From positions 1 through 9,584 of the forward strand of contig JBKHHW010000117.1 in the NCBI GenBank assembly GCA_046538945.1: 9,584 nt of DNA. Reading direction: 5' to 3'. A program made the translations under genes and the position numbers. The notes below the pieces were generated by a model. That model worked only from the letters and a program-made list of their open reading frames with translations, was not told the origin of the DNA and made no database searches. Source of the DNA: JAEZKC01 sp046538945. Its GTDB lineage: Bacteria > Fibrobacterota > Chitinivibrionia > Chitinivibrionales > Chitinispirillaceae. This document shows, piece by piece, positions 1 through 6,051 of the stretch (position 1 is its first letter; every line of letters begins with the position of its first letter).

Positions 1-455
1 GAGAACTCAAACGAATAGAGACAGTTTAGCTGCTTACAATATAATGTATCAGGAAAGATTATAAAAGTGAAATCATGTGTTGAACAAAAGAACTGTATCC
101 AAGGCAGGTACACTAATTATAAGAGAGATAACTTGAAACATTTCAGAATCGTTAAACGGGTCGTTTTACCTATCGCTTTCATTCCAAACCGATTTAAAGT
201 AACTCATCATGAGAACACGTTCTTCCACAATCATGCTGTAAATACAAAAACAATGCTACGGCACATTTTACTGAAAATAGCCACAAAAATTAACCTGCAA
301 TCATGATTAGGTTCATTTCGCAACTACTTTAGCAAAGCGTACAGAAACTTTATAAATCATAACTTGCCACAAAAACAAAGCCCGGATCGACACCAATAAT
401 TTATTATTTGCGACCTGAGCCATGTCAAGAAACTGAATCTCCTGTTACCCCTCCC
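1..455. other. AT-rich intergenic region, no supported gene
   Basis: This stretch is clearly more AT-rich than the rest of the window and I see no gene in it. The one open frame of note (67-306, GTG start) has no ribosome-binding site, no recognisable domain and a composition like the surrounding noncoding DNA. Two small palindromes stand out: CTTGAA-ACAT-TTCAGA at 132-147, which resembles the operator-like pair at 4863-4899, and an 8-bp imperfect hairpin at 151-169 (GTTAAACG, loop GGT, CGTTTTAC). A TATAAT box at 40-45 has no fitting -35. No clear terminator follows the FKBP gene, whose 3' end faces this region. Confidence 0.6.
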
Positions 456-1145
456 CTACTGCACCTCCACCAGCTCCACCTCGAAAATAAGAACCGAATT
501 GGGCGGGATGGTGGGCGGGAACCCCTGGGTGCCGTAGGCAAGCTCGGGCGGTAGGTAGAAAATAAACTGCGAGCCCTGATTCATAAGCAGAAGCCCCTCG
601 GACAGCCCGGGAATGGCGGATTCCATCGATAAACTGGCGGGTTCTCCCGAGGAGGTGCTGTCGATGATCGTGTTATCTGTCAGCATGCCTTTGTAGTTTA
701 TCACTACCGAATCGCTCATGCCCGGCCTGGGACCGTTGCCCTGTTTGATAATCTTGTACTGAAGACCGCTTGAGGTGGTCTTTACCCCCTCCTTGCCCTT
801 GTTCGAGGCCAGAAACTGATCACTTTTCTCCTTGTTCTCCTGTGCGGCTTTGGCCTGCTCCTCCTGGAACTTCTCCTGCATCCTCTGGGAGAAATCCTCC
901 ATAAGCGCCTGGGCGGCAGCGGAATCTATCTGCGACGCCTGACCCTCCATAGCCTGCTCAACCCCCGCATTGAACGTCTCCAGACTGATCTGATCCTTTA
1001 TCGCCTCCAACTGCGACCCCACATCCCTTCCAAGTATGTAACCGACCGAATCGGCGGTGCTGTTCAGCTCAACTGCACTTCTGACGGTTGCCGCGGCAGC
1101 AAAAAACACAAGAATTGTAACCATAAAACGGTTTCTTAAGATCAC
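456..1145 (-). CDS. Exported FKBP-type peptidyl-prolyl cis-trans isomerase (Mip/FkpA-like)
   Basis: Predicted periplasmic folding catalyst that isomerises Xaa-Pro bonds. From the chosen GTG start the product is about 229 residues. Order: signal peptide (basic ILRNR, then hydrophobic FMVTILVFFAAAAT, likely cut after RSA near residue 24), an FKBP_N dimerisation region (about 30-120) with a Glu/Gln/Lys-rich helical stretch (about 85-112), then an FKBP_C domain (about 140-229) with VVINYKGML, a conserved Asp in TIIDST, PPELAYG and IFEVELVEV. Length and layout match Mip/FkpA proteins. Oddity: the active-site Trp usually found in IPGWTEGL is Leu here (IPGLSEGL), and the usual Phe before the Asp is Ile, so catalysis may be weak. 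GTG at 1145 is preferred because AGGGGG lies 6 nt before it; an in-frame ATG at 1160 would place that Shine-Dalgarno inside the gene. It is divergent from the aldo/keto reductase. Confidence 0.9.
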   Translation of the reverse strand: MILRNRFMVTILVFFAAAATVRSAVELNSTADSVGYILGRDVGSQLEAIKDQISLETFNAGVEQAMEGQASQIDSAAAQALMEDFSQRMQEKFQEEQAKAAQENKEKSDQFLASNKGKEGVKTTSSGLQYKIIKQGNGPRPGMSDSVVINYKGMLTDNTIIDSTSSGEPASLSMESAIPGLSEGLLLMNQGSQFIFYLPPELAYGTQGFPPTIPPNSVLIFEVELVEVQ

Positions 1146-1157
1146 TTTTAGCCCCCT
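1146..1157 (-). promoter_or_regulatory. Ribosome-binding site that sets the FKBP start at GTG
   Basis: Read on the minus strand, AGGGGG (1157-1152) is followed by the 6-nt spacer CTAAAA and then GTG at 1145-1143. The upstream in-frame ATG (1160-1158) directly precedes AGGGGG and has no Shine-Dalgarno of its own, only an A-rich leader. Confidence 0.6.
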
Positions 1158-1234
1158 CATTGATTTTTTCTTGTACTGTCCCGTTCATGGGTACTAATTT
1201 GCAATATACAGACCAAGTCAGAGGAGAAGACATC

Positions 1235-1240
1235 AGGAGA
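1235..1240 (+). promoter_or_regulatory. Ribosome-binding site for the aldo/keto reductase
   Basis: AGGAGA is followed by 6 nt (GAACAG) and GTG at 1247. This supports GTG 1247 over the in-frame TTG at 1160, the ATG at 1187 (neither with a Shine-Dalgarno) and the ATG at 1262. Confidence 0.65.
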
Positions 1241-1246
1241 GAACAG

Positions 1247-2059
1247 GTGAAATCATTCAGGATGAAAAGCGGCTACCAATTTCCCGTTCTGGGACTGGGA
1301 ACCTGGAAACTCAACGGAAGCGTGTGTACAAAAACCGTTCTCAAGGCTCTCGAACTGGGCTATTCCCATATCGACACCGCAGCCGCTTACGGCAACGAGG
1401 AGGAAGTGGGAAAGGCCATTCGCGAATCGGGAATCAGAAGACCCGACCTTTTCATCACTACCAAGGTATGGTTTGACAGCCTCCGCACCCGGGATGTGGT
1501 CGATGCCTGCCAGGACTCCCTGAGGCGGCTCAGAACCGACTATATCGACCTGCTGCTTGTGCACTGGCCCAACCGCAGAACCCCCATCCGCCATACATTG
1601 GAGGGATTTAAGTACCTTGAAGAAAAAAAACTGGTGAGAAGTTTCGGAGTGAGCAATTTCACGATAAGTCACCTTGAAGAAGCTCTGAAGGAAAGCGATA
1701 TTCCTCTCAGTGTAAACCAGGTGGAGTTCCACCCCTACCTCAATCAATCCGAACTGCTCACCTTCTGCAACGAACATAAAATACTTGTCACCGCCTACTC
1801 ACCTATCGCAAGGGGACATCTCAAAGAAGACCCGGTGCTTCTTGATATTGCCGGACAGAAAAATGCAACCCCCGCACAGATCGCCCTCGCCTGGCTCAGA
1901 CAGAAGGGGCTGGTCGCCATTCCCAAAGCATCCAGTGAACAGCATCTCAAGGAAAATATGGATACTCTGCAGATTGAACTTACGGATGAACAGATGCGTC
2001 AGGTTGATGGGCTCAACAGGAATCAGAGATTGGTGAACCCATCCTGGGCGGAGTTTTGA
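1247..2059 (+). CDS. Aldo/keto reductase (AKR family, 2,5-diketo-gluconate reductase-like)
   Basis: Cytosolic NAD(P)H-dependent oxidoreductase that reduces aldehydes or ketones; the physiological substrate cannot be read from sequence. From GTG 1247 the product is about 270 residues, the usual length for this class, and the N-terminus (KSFRMKSGYQFPVLGLGTW) fits the family's first beta-hairpin. The catalytic tetrad is complete: Asp43 in IDTAAAYGNEEEVG, Tyr48, Lys73 in TTKVW and His106 in LLLVHWP. Further landmarks are FGVSNF, NQVEFHPY, the cofactor-binding segment IPKASSEQHLKEN and the typical end NRNQRLVNPSW. An upstream TTG at 1160 would overlap the FKBP start region and add 29 residues of non-family sequence, so it is rejected. 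It is a single-gene unit divergent from the FKBP gene, followed 23 nt later by a dispersed inverted repeat. Confidence 0.95.
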   Translation: MKSFRMKSGYQFPVLGLGTWKLNGSVCTKTVLKALELGYSHIDTAAAYGNEEEVGKAIRESGIRRPDLFITTKVWFDSLRTRDVVDACQDSLRRLRTDYIDLLLVHWPNRRTPIRHTLEGFKYLEEKKLVRSFGVSNFTISHLEEALKESDIPLSVNQVEFHPYLNQSELLTFCNEHKILVTAYSPIARGHLKEDPVLLDIAGQKNATPAQIALAWLRQKGLVAIPKASSEQHLKENMDTLQIELTDEQMRQVDGLNRNQRLVNPSWAEF

Positions 2060-2082
2060 GGTGAGAAGGGATAAGAGTTTAT

Positions 2083-2143
2083 CACGTAGAGGCGGTAAAG
2101 AACGCAGGATGAGAATTCTGGAATGGGATAACGGCTCTGCGTG
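2083..2143. repeat. Dispersed inverted-repeat element, short copy
   Basis: The left arm (2083-2107, beginning CACGTAGAGGCGG) and right arm (2131-2143, ACGGCTCTGCGTG) face each other across about 23 bp. The left arm matches the left arm of the element at 7082-7231 in 21 of 25 positions. It starts 23 nt after the aldo/keto reductase stop, in a convergent gap. It could be a small mobile or structured intergenic repeat, or act as a bidirectional terminator; there is no obvious U-tract. Confidence 0.6.
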
Positions 2144-2309
2144 AAACATCTCCATTCTTCATCCGGTCGTTTCGGTACCGCTTCTGCTCCCTGATATCAC
2201 AATCAAACCGCCAAACAATTTGAATTTCATAAAGCCTCCCGGTTGGTTTTTGGTAAAACATCTGTTTTTTTATATCCTGACTGCATGGGAGCTCATGCTT
2301 CGACTAACT

Positions 2310-2346
2310 CGGCAAACGGACAACGGCAAACGGACAACGGCAAACG
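2310..2346. repeat. 14-bp tandem repeat, 2.6 copies
   Basis: The unit CGGCAAACGGACAA occurs at 2310-2323 and 2324-2337, then partially at 2338-2346, with no mismatch between copies. It ends 2 nt from the stop codon of the minus-strand lipoprotein gene. No function is evident. Confidence 0.85.
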
Positions 2347-2348
2347 TT

Positions 2349-3638
2349 TCAGTCCAGATCCGTAATGATCATCTTCCCGTCTCTGAATACCTGTACAGCT
2401 GTGCAGATATCACCATCGCTGTAGATACCCATAAGCTGATTACCGCGGTTGACAAGCCTCCCCTCAAAATTTGTTTTTCTGCCTCCGGGGAAACAAGCTG
2501 TCATCAAAACGAAACATTCCCCGCCTTTCTCGCCGTAGCCTATCGGTTCACTGAAAGAGAACTGAAGATCCATACTGCTGTATCTGCTTCTTCTGTAAGT
2601 TGCATTTTTCCTTATTCTGGTTAGAGCGGAAAGACGATGATCGGATGTCGGTTCGGAAAACTCGCATTTAACAGTAACACTCTCAACAGGTTCACTCGCA
2701 GAGTGACTCGTCATCTGGAAATCGGGCATACCCCCCTGCTTGGAAACATGGTAACTGACACGTATTTTATTATTTATGCTCTGCGTTCTCTTTTCGAAGG
2801 AGCGGATACGGTTGCTCTGCGATCTTTTGACATCCGCATCATCTCCACCGTCAAAAAGAGCTGATATGGCCATTTCTGTCCCGTTTGATATCAGGTATGT
2901 GGCGTCAAGTTCCACCAGAGGCACATCCGGATCATCCGCTTCGAAAAGAAGGCTGTCCCCATCGGCATCATAATAGGCTTCGTAGACAGTCGTATCTCCT
3001 CTTTGCATGCTGCGGTTCAGAGAGGTCATGTTCTGGGTGGAAACAACCCTTGTATTCCTGCTTGAAAAACGAATCGTGGATGCACCAAGTTTGATGCTAT
3101 AGGTAGGATATCCGCACTCATCATAACTGATGAGACTGGGCTCATGTGCAGATGGTGCGAGGAGCGGCGGAGAGCTGTTGTCATATGTTCTTTCAACATA
3201 ATTAGTGTCATACACGATCACAGTATCATCCACGAAGATTGAATCACTGTATCTTCTTGACACTCTTACCGTATCTCCGCTATCGGTTACCAGTGTCTCT
3301 GTACTGTCCCGGTATATATGGATGGTATCAGTGACGATGATCGGTGAGGTTAATATCACCGTATCAATCCAGACCGAATCACCGATACCTGCCGCTGCAT
3401 ACTTGCTAAGTACATGTGTGGAAACATCCGCGTAGATAATGTCCGGGCTGAGCTGCGCCTCTCCGTAGAGAAGATACTGCTCCGGCATCCACATATCAGT
3501 TGAATCGTAGGTATTGAAAATCTCTTCGGCAAAGAAAGAGATATCAGGGTTGCCGGTTTCGGTTCCGGAACATCCCCACAAAACCAAAACAGCGCTAATC
3601 AGAAAAGATTTAAAGAACGACAAAGCCCCCCTGTTCAC
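2349..3638 (-). CDS. GTETGNP-type lipoprotein of unknown function, coupled to a TIGR02147 regulator
   Basis: A 429-residue predicted lipoprotein whose function I do not recognise. A signal peptide (SFFKSFLISAVLVL) leads to the lipobox LWGC with the lipidated Cys at residue 23; the mature protein starts CSGTETGNP, a signature I associate with lipoproteins beside TIGR02147 genes in Fibrobacter-like bacteria. Residues about 90-146 are rich in Thr, Asp and Val with recurring DTV/DTI strands (DTVILT, DTIHIY, DTVRVS, DTVIVY), suggesting extended beta structure. YYDADGD near 222-228 resembles a calcium-binding loop. The C-terminal half is Ser/Arg-rich and then beta-rich, with four Cys. The start is GTG: GGGAGGT lies 5 nt upstream, and the GTG overlaps the regulator's TGA as GTGA, indicating translational coupling. 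A cell-envelope role is likely; whether it is a sensor, adhesin or structural protein is open. Confidence 0.88.
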   Translation of the reverse strand: MNRGALSFFKSFLISAVLVLWGCSGTETGNPDISFFAEEIFNTYDSTDMWMPEQYLLYGEAQLSPDIIYADVSTHVLSKYAAAGIGDSVWIDTVILTSPIIVTDTIHIYRDSTETLVTDSGDTVRVSRRYSDSIFVDDTVIVYDTNYVERTYDNSSPPLLAPSAHEPSLISYDECGYPTYSIKLGASTIRFSSRNTRVVSTQNMTSLNRSMQRGDTTVYEAYYDADGDSLLFEADDPDVPLVELDATYLISNGTEMAISALFDGGDDADVKRSQSNRIRSFEKRTQSINNKIRVSYHVSKQGGMPDFQMTSHSASEPVESVTVKCEFSEPTSDHRLSALTRIRKNATYRRSRYSSMDLQFSFSEPIGYGEKGGECFVLMTACFPGGRKTNFEGRLVNRGNQLMGIYSDGDICTAVQVFRDGKMIITDLD

Positions 3639-4480
3639 TCTGCACCTCCCGCCTCTTTGAAATCAACCGTGAGAGGAAAGAACTGCAGGTTGAGTTGTAC
3701 CACTTTCCGGGGATCACTGTCGCTTTCAGACAAGTCCAGAAGCTCTTTTCTGAACTGCTCAATGCGCGCCACCACCGACTCGAACGTGTTTTCCGACACA
3801 CTGAGAGTGAGACTTGAGATGTTTCGTTTTGATGAAGGAAAGCGCTCAAGTGATTCCGAACCCAGCTTCATCATAGATTTATGGTAATTGGCGATAGCAA
3901 GTGACCTCACCTGCGGCCCCGTGCTCAGCACCGATGCCGTTTTTCTGTATGTGCCGTCTTCACACCTGATTATAAACTGAAGTTTCAGCAGAAGATCAAC
4001 CGACTTCTGAGCCTCCGCGGGAGTTATCGCAGGGATCACGGATGCAGCAAGACGTCGGTAATCATCCCTGAAATCAACAGCCGTGACCAGCTCACGAACG
4101 ACAGGATTGTACCAGCGGGAATAGTATTCATATTCTGATTCTTCAATTTTTCTCGGGTCGGTTTTCACTCTGAATTTCATGAGCCGGGAAAGATAGGCGT
4201 TCTTCTCTTCCAGTGACCTGCTCTGATTGAGAAAAACCATGTTTTCAAAATACTCCGCCTCTCCCCTGTTCAGACCGATAGCTCTGGAAAACTTGAACAC
4301 ACTCTCTTTAGTCAGATTGCGCTTACCGTCGATAACCAGCTTGAGAAAGTTAGGTGACTTGAAACCGGCTTTCTGGGAAAAAAGCCGATAGGAGTAAAAC
4401 GAGTGTTCACACTTCTTCGATGTATAGAAGTCATGCAGGAAATTCCGGTAATCCATGTACTCGTAGATGCTTTTTTCCAT
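3635..4480 (-). CDS. TIGR02147 family protein (putative HTH regulator, DUF4423-like)
   Basis: A member of TIGR02147, a family greatly expanded in Fibrobacter and also found in bdellovibrio-like bacteria; members are thought to be regulators but their targets are generally unknown. From ATG 4480 it has 281 residues, near the family length. The N-terminus (EKSIYEYMDYRNFLHDFY) is typical. An XRE-like helix-turn-helix region lies at about 30-70 (SYRLFSQKAGFKSPNFLKLV, then GKRNLT and AIGL), followed by EAEYFENMVFLNQ. Other family landmarks are YEYYSRWYNPVVREL (about 117-131), a second helical segment with TPAEAQKSVDLLLKL, and the C-terminal VVQLNLQFFPLT (about 260-271). The start is uncertain: an ATG at 4492 and a TTG at 4504 are also in frame and none has a strong Shine-Dalgarno, so 4480 is chosen on family fit. 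It is first in the operon with the GTETGNP lipoprotein. Confidence 0.92.
   Translation of the reverse strand: MEKSIYEYMDYRNFLHDFYTSKKCEHSFYSYRLFSQKAGFKSPNFLKLVIDGKRNLTKESVFKFSRAIGLNRGEAEYFENMVFLNQSRSLEEKNAYLSRLMKFRVKTDPRKIEESEYEYYSRWYNPVVRELVTAVDFRDDYRRLAASVIPAITPAEAQKSVDLLLKLQFIIRCEDGTYRKTASVLSTGPQVRSLAIANYHKSMMKLGSESLERFPSSKRNISSLTLSVSENTFESVVARIEQFRKELLDLSESDSDPRKVVQLNLQFFPLTVDFKEAGGAE
3639..3650 (-). promoter_or_regulatory. Strong ribosome-binding site and GTGA coupling junction
   Basis: On the minus strand GGGAGGT (3650-3644) precedes GTG (3638-3636) by 5 nt. It lies within the last codons of the TIGR02147 gene, whose TGA (3637-3635) shares GTGA with the lipoprotein start. Confidence 0.8.
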
Positions 4481-4555
4481 TTTGTGAGTCATACGGATTC
4501 TCAATCTTTTCCGGTTAGGGAAATCAGTTGTACATTAGAATTCCGAGAAGGGCCG

Positions 4556-4572
4556 CCCCCCCCCCAAAAAAA
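4556..4572. repeat. C10A7 homopolymer tract
   Basis: Ten C residues (4556-4565) are followed by seven A residues (4566-4572), reading T7G10 in the direction of the TIGR02147 gene, 76-92 nt before its ATG. Such tracts are prone to slipped-strand length change and also to sequencing error. On the minus strand a TCTAAT box lies shortly downstream of the G run, so a length change could alter promoter spacing; that is inference. Confidence 0.75.
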
Positions 4573-4862
4573 GCACTCGAGTCTCTCCTGACACCACTCA
4601 TGACAACCGGACTGTCCCAAACCGCAAAAAACTGACAGCTCCAGATGAAAAAAACAGGAGAAGCCAGGAGTGCCGAAGTATCATTCTTCTTCAGGCAGCC
4701 TCCGACTCGGAAAACCATTTACATCTTACAGTTTACAATATACCCCTACCGGCTTTCCCCGTCAACCCGCAACGCCTCGTTTCCGTATTCTGCTGTTTCA
4801 CGACTATTACTTATATCTACGATAACTCATTGATTTAGAAAGATAATTTGTATTCTGCAATA

Positions 4863-4899
4863 CTTGAAAATCTTCAAATTGGCTTGAATGTGTTTCAAA
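4863..4899. promoter_or_regulatory. Twin operator-like palindromes upstream of oppD
   Basis: Two similar inverted repeats sit in tandem: CTTGAA-AATC-TTCAAA (4863-4878) and CTTGAA-TGTGT-TTCAAA (4883-4899). The left half-sites are exactly 20 bp apart, about two helical turns, as for cooperative dimers on one DNA face. They lie about 190-220 bp before the proposed oppD start. A related single site is at 132-147. No regulator can be assigned, and the local AT richness raises the chance of coincidence. Confidence 0.4.
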
Positions 4900-5085
4900 C
4901 CGAACATCTCTGAATGTACTTCTCCCCTCCCGCCAACCGTAAATATTTTCCTCACCCTGCACTAATACCTGTTCCGGGACGATTGCCGCCCCCTCACAAA
5001 CAGTTTGTCTTTTGCAGTTCCATTAATCAGATTTAATGGTACGCTATCCATTATATCAGACCGCAACAGGAGCGAAACTGAAGCC

Positions 5086-6051
5086 TTGAGCACCTGCATA
5101 GCATGCAAAGATCTCCACATCTCATTCTCCATTCAGAAAGAAACCGCCAAGGCTGTTAGTGGCGTCTCTTTCGAACTGAACGACAAGGAGACCCTGGGCA
5201 TTGTCGGCGAATCGGGATGCGGGAAGAGTGTCACCGCGCTTTCCATCATGCGCCTGATCCCCACCCCGCCCGGAAAAATCGAATCGGGGCAGATCCATTT
5301 CGAAGACAAAGAGCTCTTGCGCCTGCCGGAAAGGGAAATGCGAAGAATCCGGGGCCAGCGCATCTCCATGATATTCCAGGATCCCATGACCTCGCTCAAC
5401 CCGGTGTTCACCTGCGGAAACCAGATCGATGAGGTGCTGAGACTCCATAAAGGAATGACAAAGACCGAGTCAGCGGATCACTCCCGGCATCTTCTTTCCG
5501 AAGTGGGTATCGCCGATCCGCTCAGAGCGTATTCAAGCTACCCCCATCAGCTCAGCGGCGGCATGCGTCAGAGAGTGATGATCGCAATGGCCCTGGCCTG
5601 TTCCCCCCGCCTGCTCATTGCGGACGAACCCACCACGGCTCTGGATGTTACCGTGCAGGCAAGGCTCCTTGAACTTATGAGGAAGCTTCAGGACACCAAG
5701 GATATGAGCATGATTCTCATCACCCATAACCTGGGCATAGTGGCAGACATGGCCCACAAAATATTGGTGATGTATGCGGGCGAGGTGATGGAGTCGGCTA
5801 CAGCTGAGGAGATCTTCGATTCCCCCGGCCACCCTTATACTCAATGCCTTCTCGATACAATCCCTCTTTTGGGGAAGAAAAAAGAGCGGCTTACGGTCAT
5901 TCCCGGAGATGTCCCCACACCCCTGCAGATTCCAAGCGGGTGTCCTTTCCATCCTCGCTGTCCCAAAGTTTTCGACAGATGCAGGCAGGATCATCCGGAA
6001 CTGAATAGCATGAGCGAAAATCACCTGGTGAGGTGCCATTTATATGAATGA
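5086..6051 (+). CDS. oppD: Oligopeptide/dipeptide ABC transporter ATPase, OppD/DppD type
   Basis: Cytoplasmic ATPase that powers peptide (or nickel/oligosaccharide-type) import together with an OppF-type partner and two permeases. From TTG 5086 it has 321 residues, the usual family size. Motifs in order: Walker A GESGCGKS (41-48), Q-loop MIFQDPMTSLNP (Gln98), signature LSGGMRQR (156-163), Walker B LLIADEP (176-182), H-loop His214, then the oligopeptide-specific C-terminal region GHPYTQ with four Cys spaced CX5CX6CX17C (286, 292, 299, 317), which in characterised DppD proteins ligate an Fe-S cluster. Start: the frame is open back to a TTG at 5005, but the added residues do not resemble the family. 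TTG 5086 gives the expected N-terminus and has AGGAGC 12 nt upstream, a rather long spacing, so the start is uncertain. The gene overlaps oppF by 8 nt. Substrate specificity cannot be read because no binding protein is adjacent. Confidence 0.93.
   Translation: MSTCIACKDLHISFSIQKETAKAVSGVSFELNDKETLGIVGESGCGKSVTALSIMRLIPTPPGKIESGQIHFEDKELLRLPEREMRRIRGQRISMIFQDPMTSLNPVFTCGNQIDEVLRLHKGMTKTESADHSRHLLSEVGIADPLRAYSSYPHQLSGGMRQRVMIAMALACSPRLLIADEPTTALDVTVQARLLELMRKLQDTKDMSMILITHNLGIVADMAHKILVMYAGEVMESATAEEIFDSPGHPYTQCLLDTIPLLGKKKERLTVIPGDVPTPLQIPSGCPFHPRCPKVFDRCRQDHPELNSMSENHLVRCHLYE
6030..6035 (+). promoter_or_regulatory. Ribosome-binding site of oppF inside the end of oppD
   Basis: GAGGTG lies 8 nt before ATG 6044, inside the last codons of oppD, whose TGA is at 6049-6051. 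This arrangement supports translational coupling of the two ATPases. Confidence 0.7.

Larger units (their letters stand above)
4505..5085. other. Divergent intergenic region between the TIGR02147 operon and oppD
   Basis: About 580 bp without a credible gene; open frames here have no ribosome-binding site and no recognisable protein. It holds a C10A7 tract (4556-4572) close to the regulator gene, an AT-rich section with two copies of TTTACA (4718-4723 and about 4732-4737), and a pair of operator-like palindromes (4863-4899). I could not identify a strong sigma-70 promoter with good spacing for either flanking gene. No remains of permease or binding-protein genes that could have completed the Opp operon are visible. 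Confidence 0.6.

Noticed and set aside
151..169. Hairpin GTTAAACG / CGTTTTAC as a terminator for the FKBP gene
   Set aside because: It is about 290 bp beyond the stop, weak and AT-rich, and has no clear T-tract on the transcribed side.
67..306. 79-codon open frame in the AT-rich left end
   Set aside because: GTG start without a Shine-Dalgarno, no domain, and composition like noncoding DNA.
1160..1246. Upstream TTG/ATG starts for the aldo/keto reductase
   Set aside because: They add residues unlike the family and lack a ribosome-binding site; GTG 1247 has AGGAGA at 6-nt spacing.
1253..1777. Long antisense frame inside the aldo/keto reductase gene
   Set aside because: Shadow of a strongly recognised gene; no family features of its own. 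The same holds for antisense frames within oppD, oppF and the beta-helix gene.
4718..4746. TTTACA boxes as a promoter for oppD
   Set aside because: No acceptable -10 box at 16-18 bp, and more than 330 bp from the start codon.
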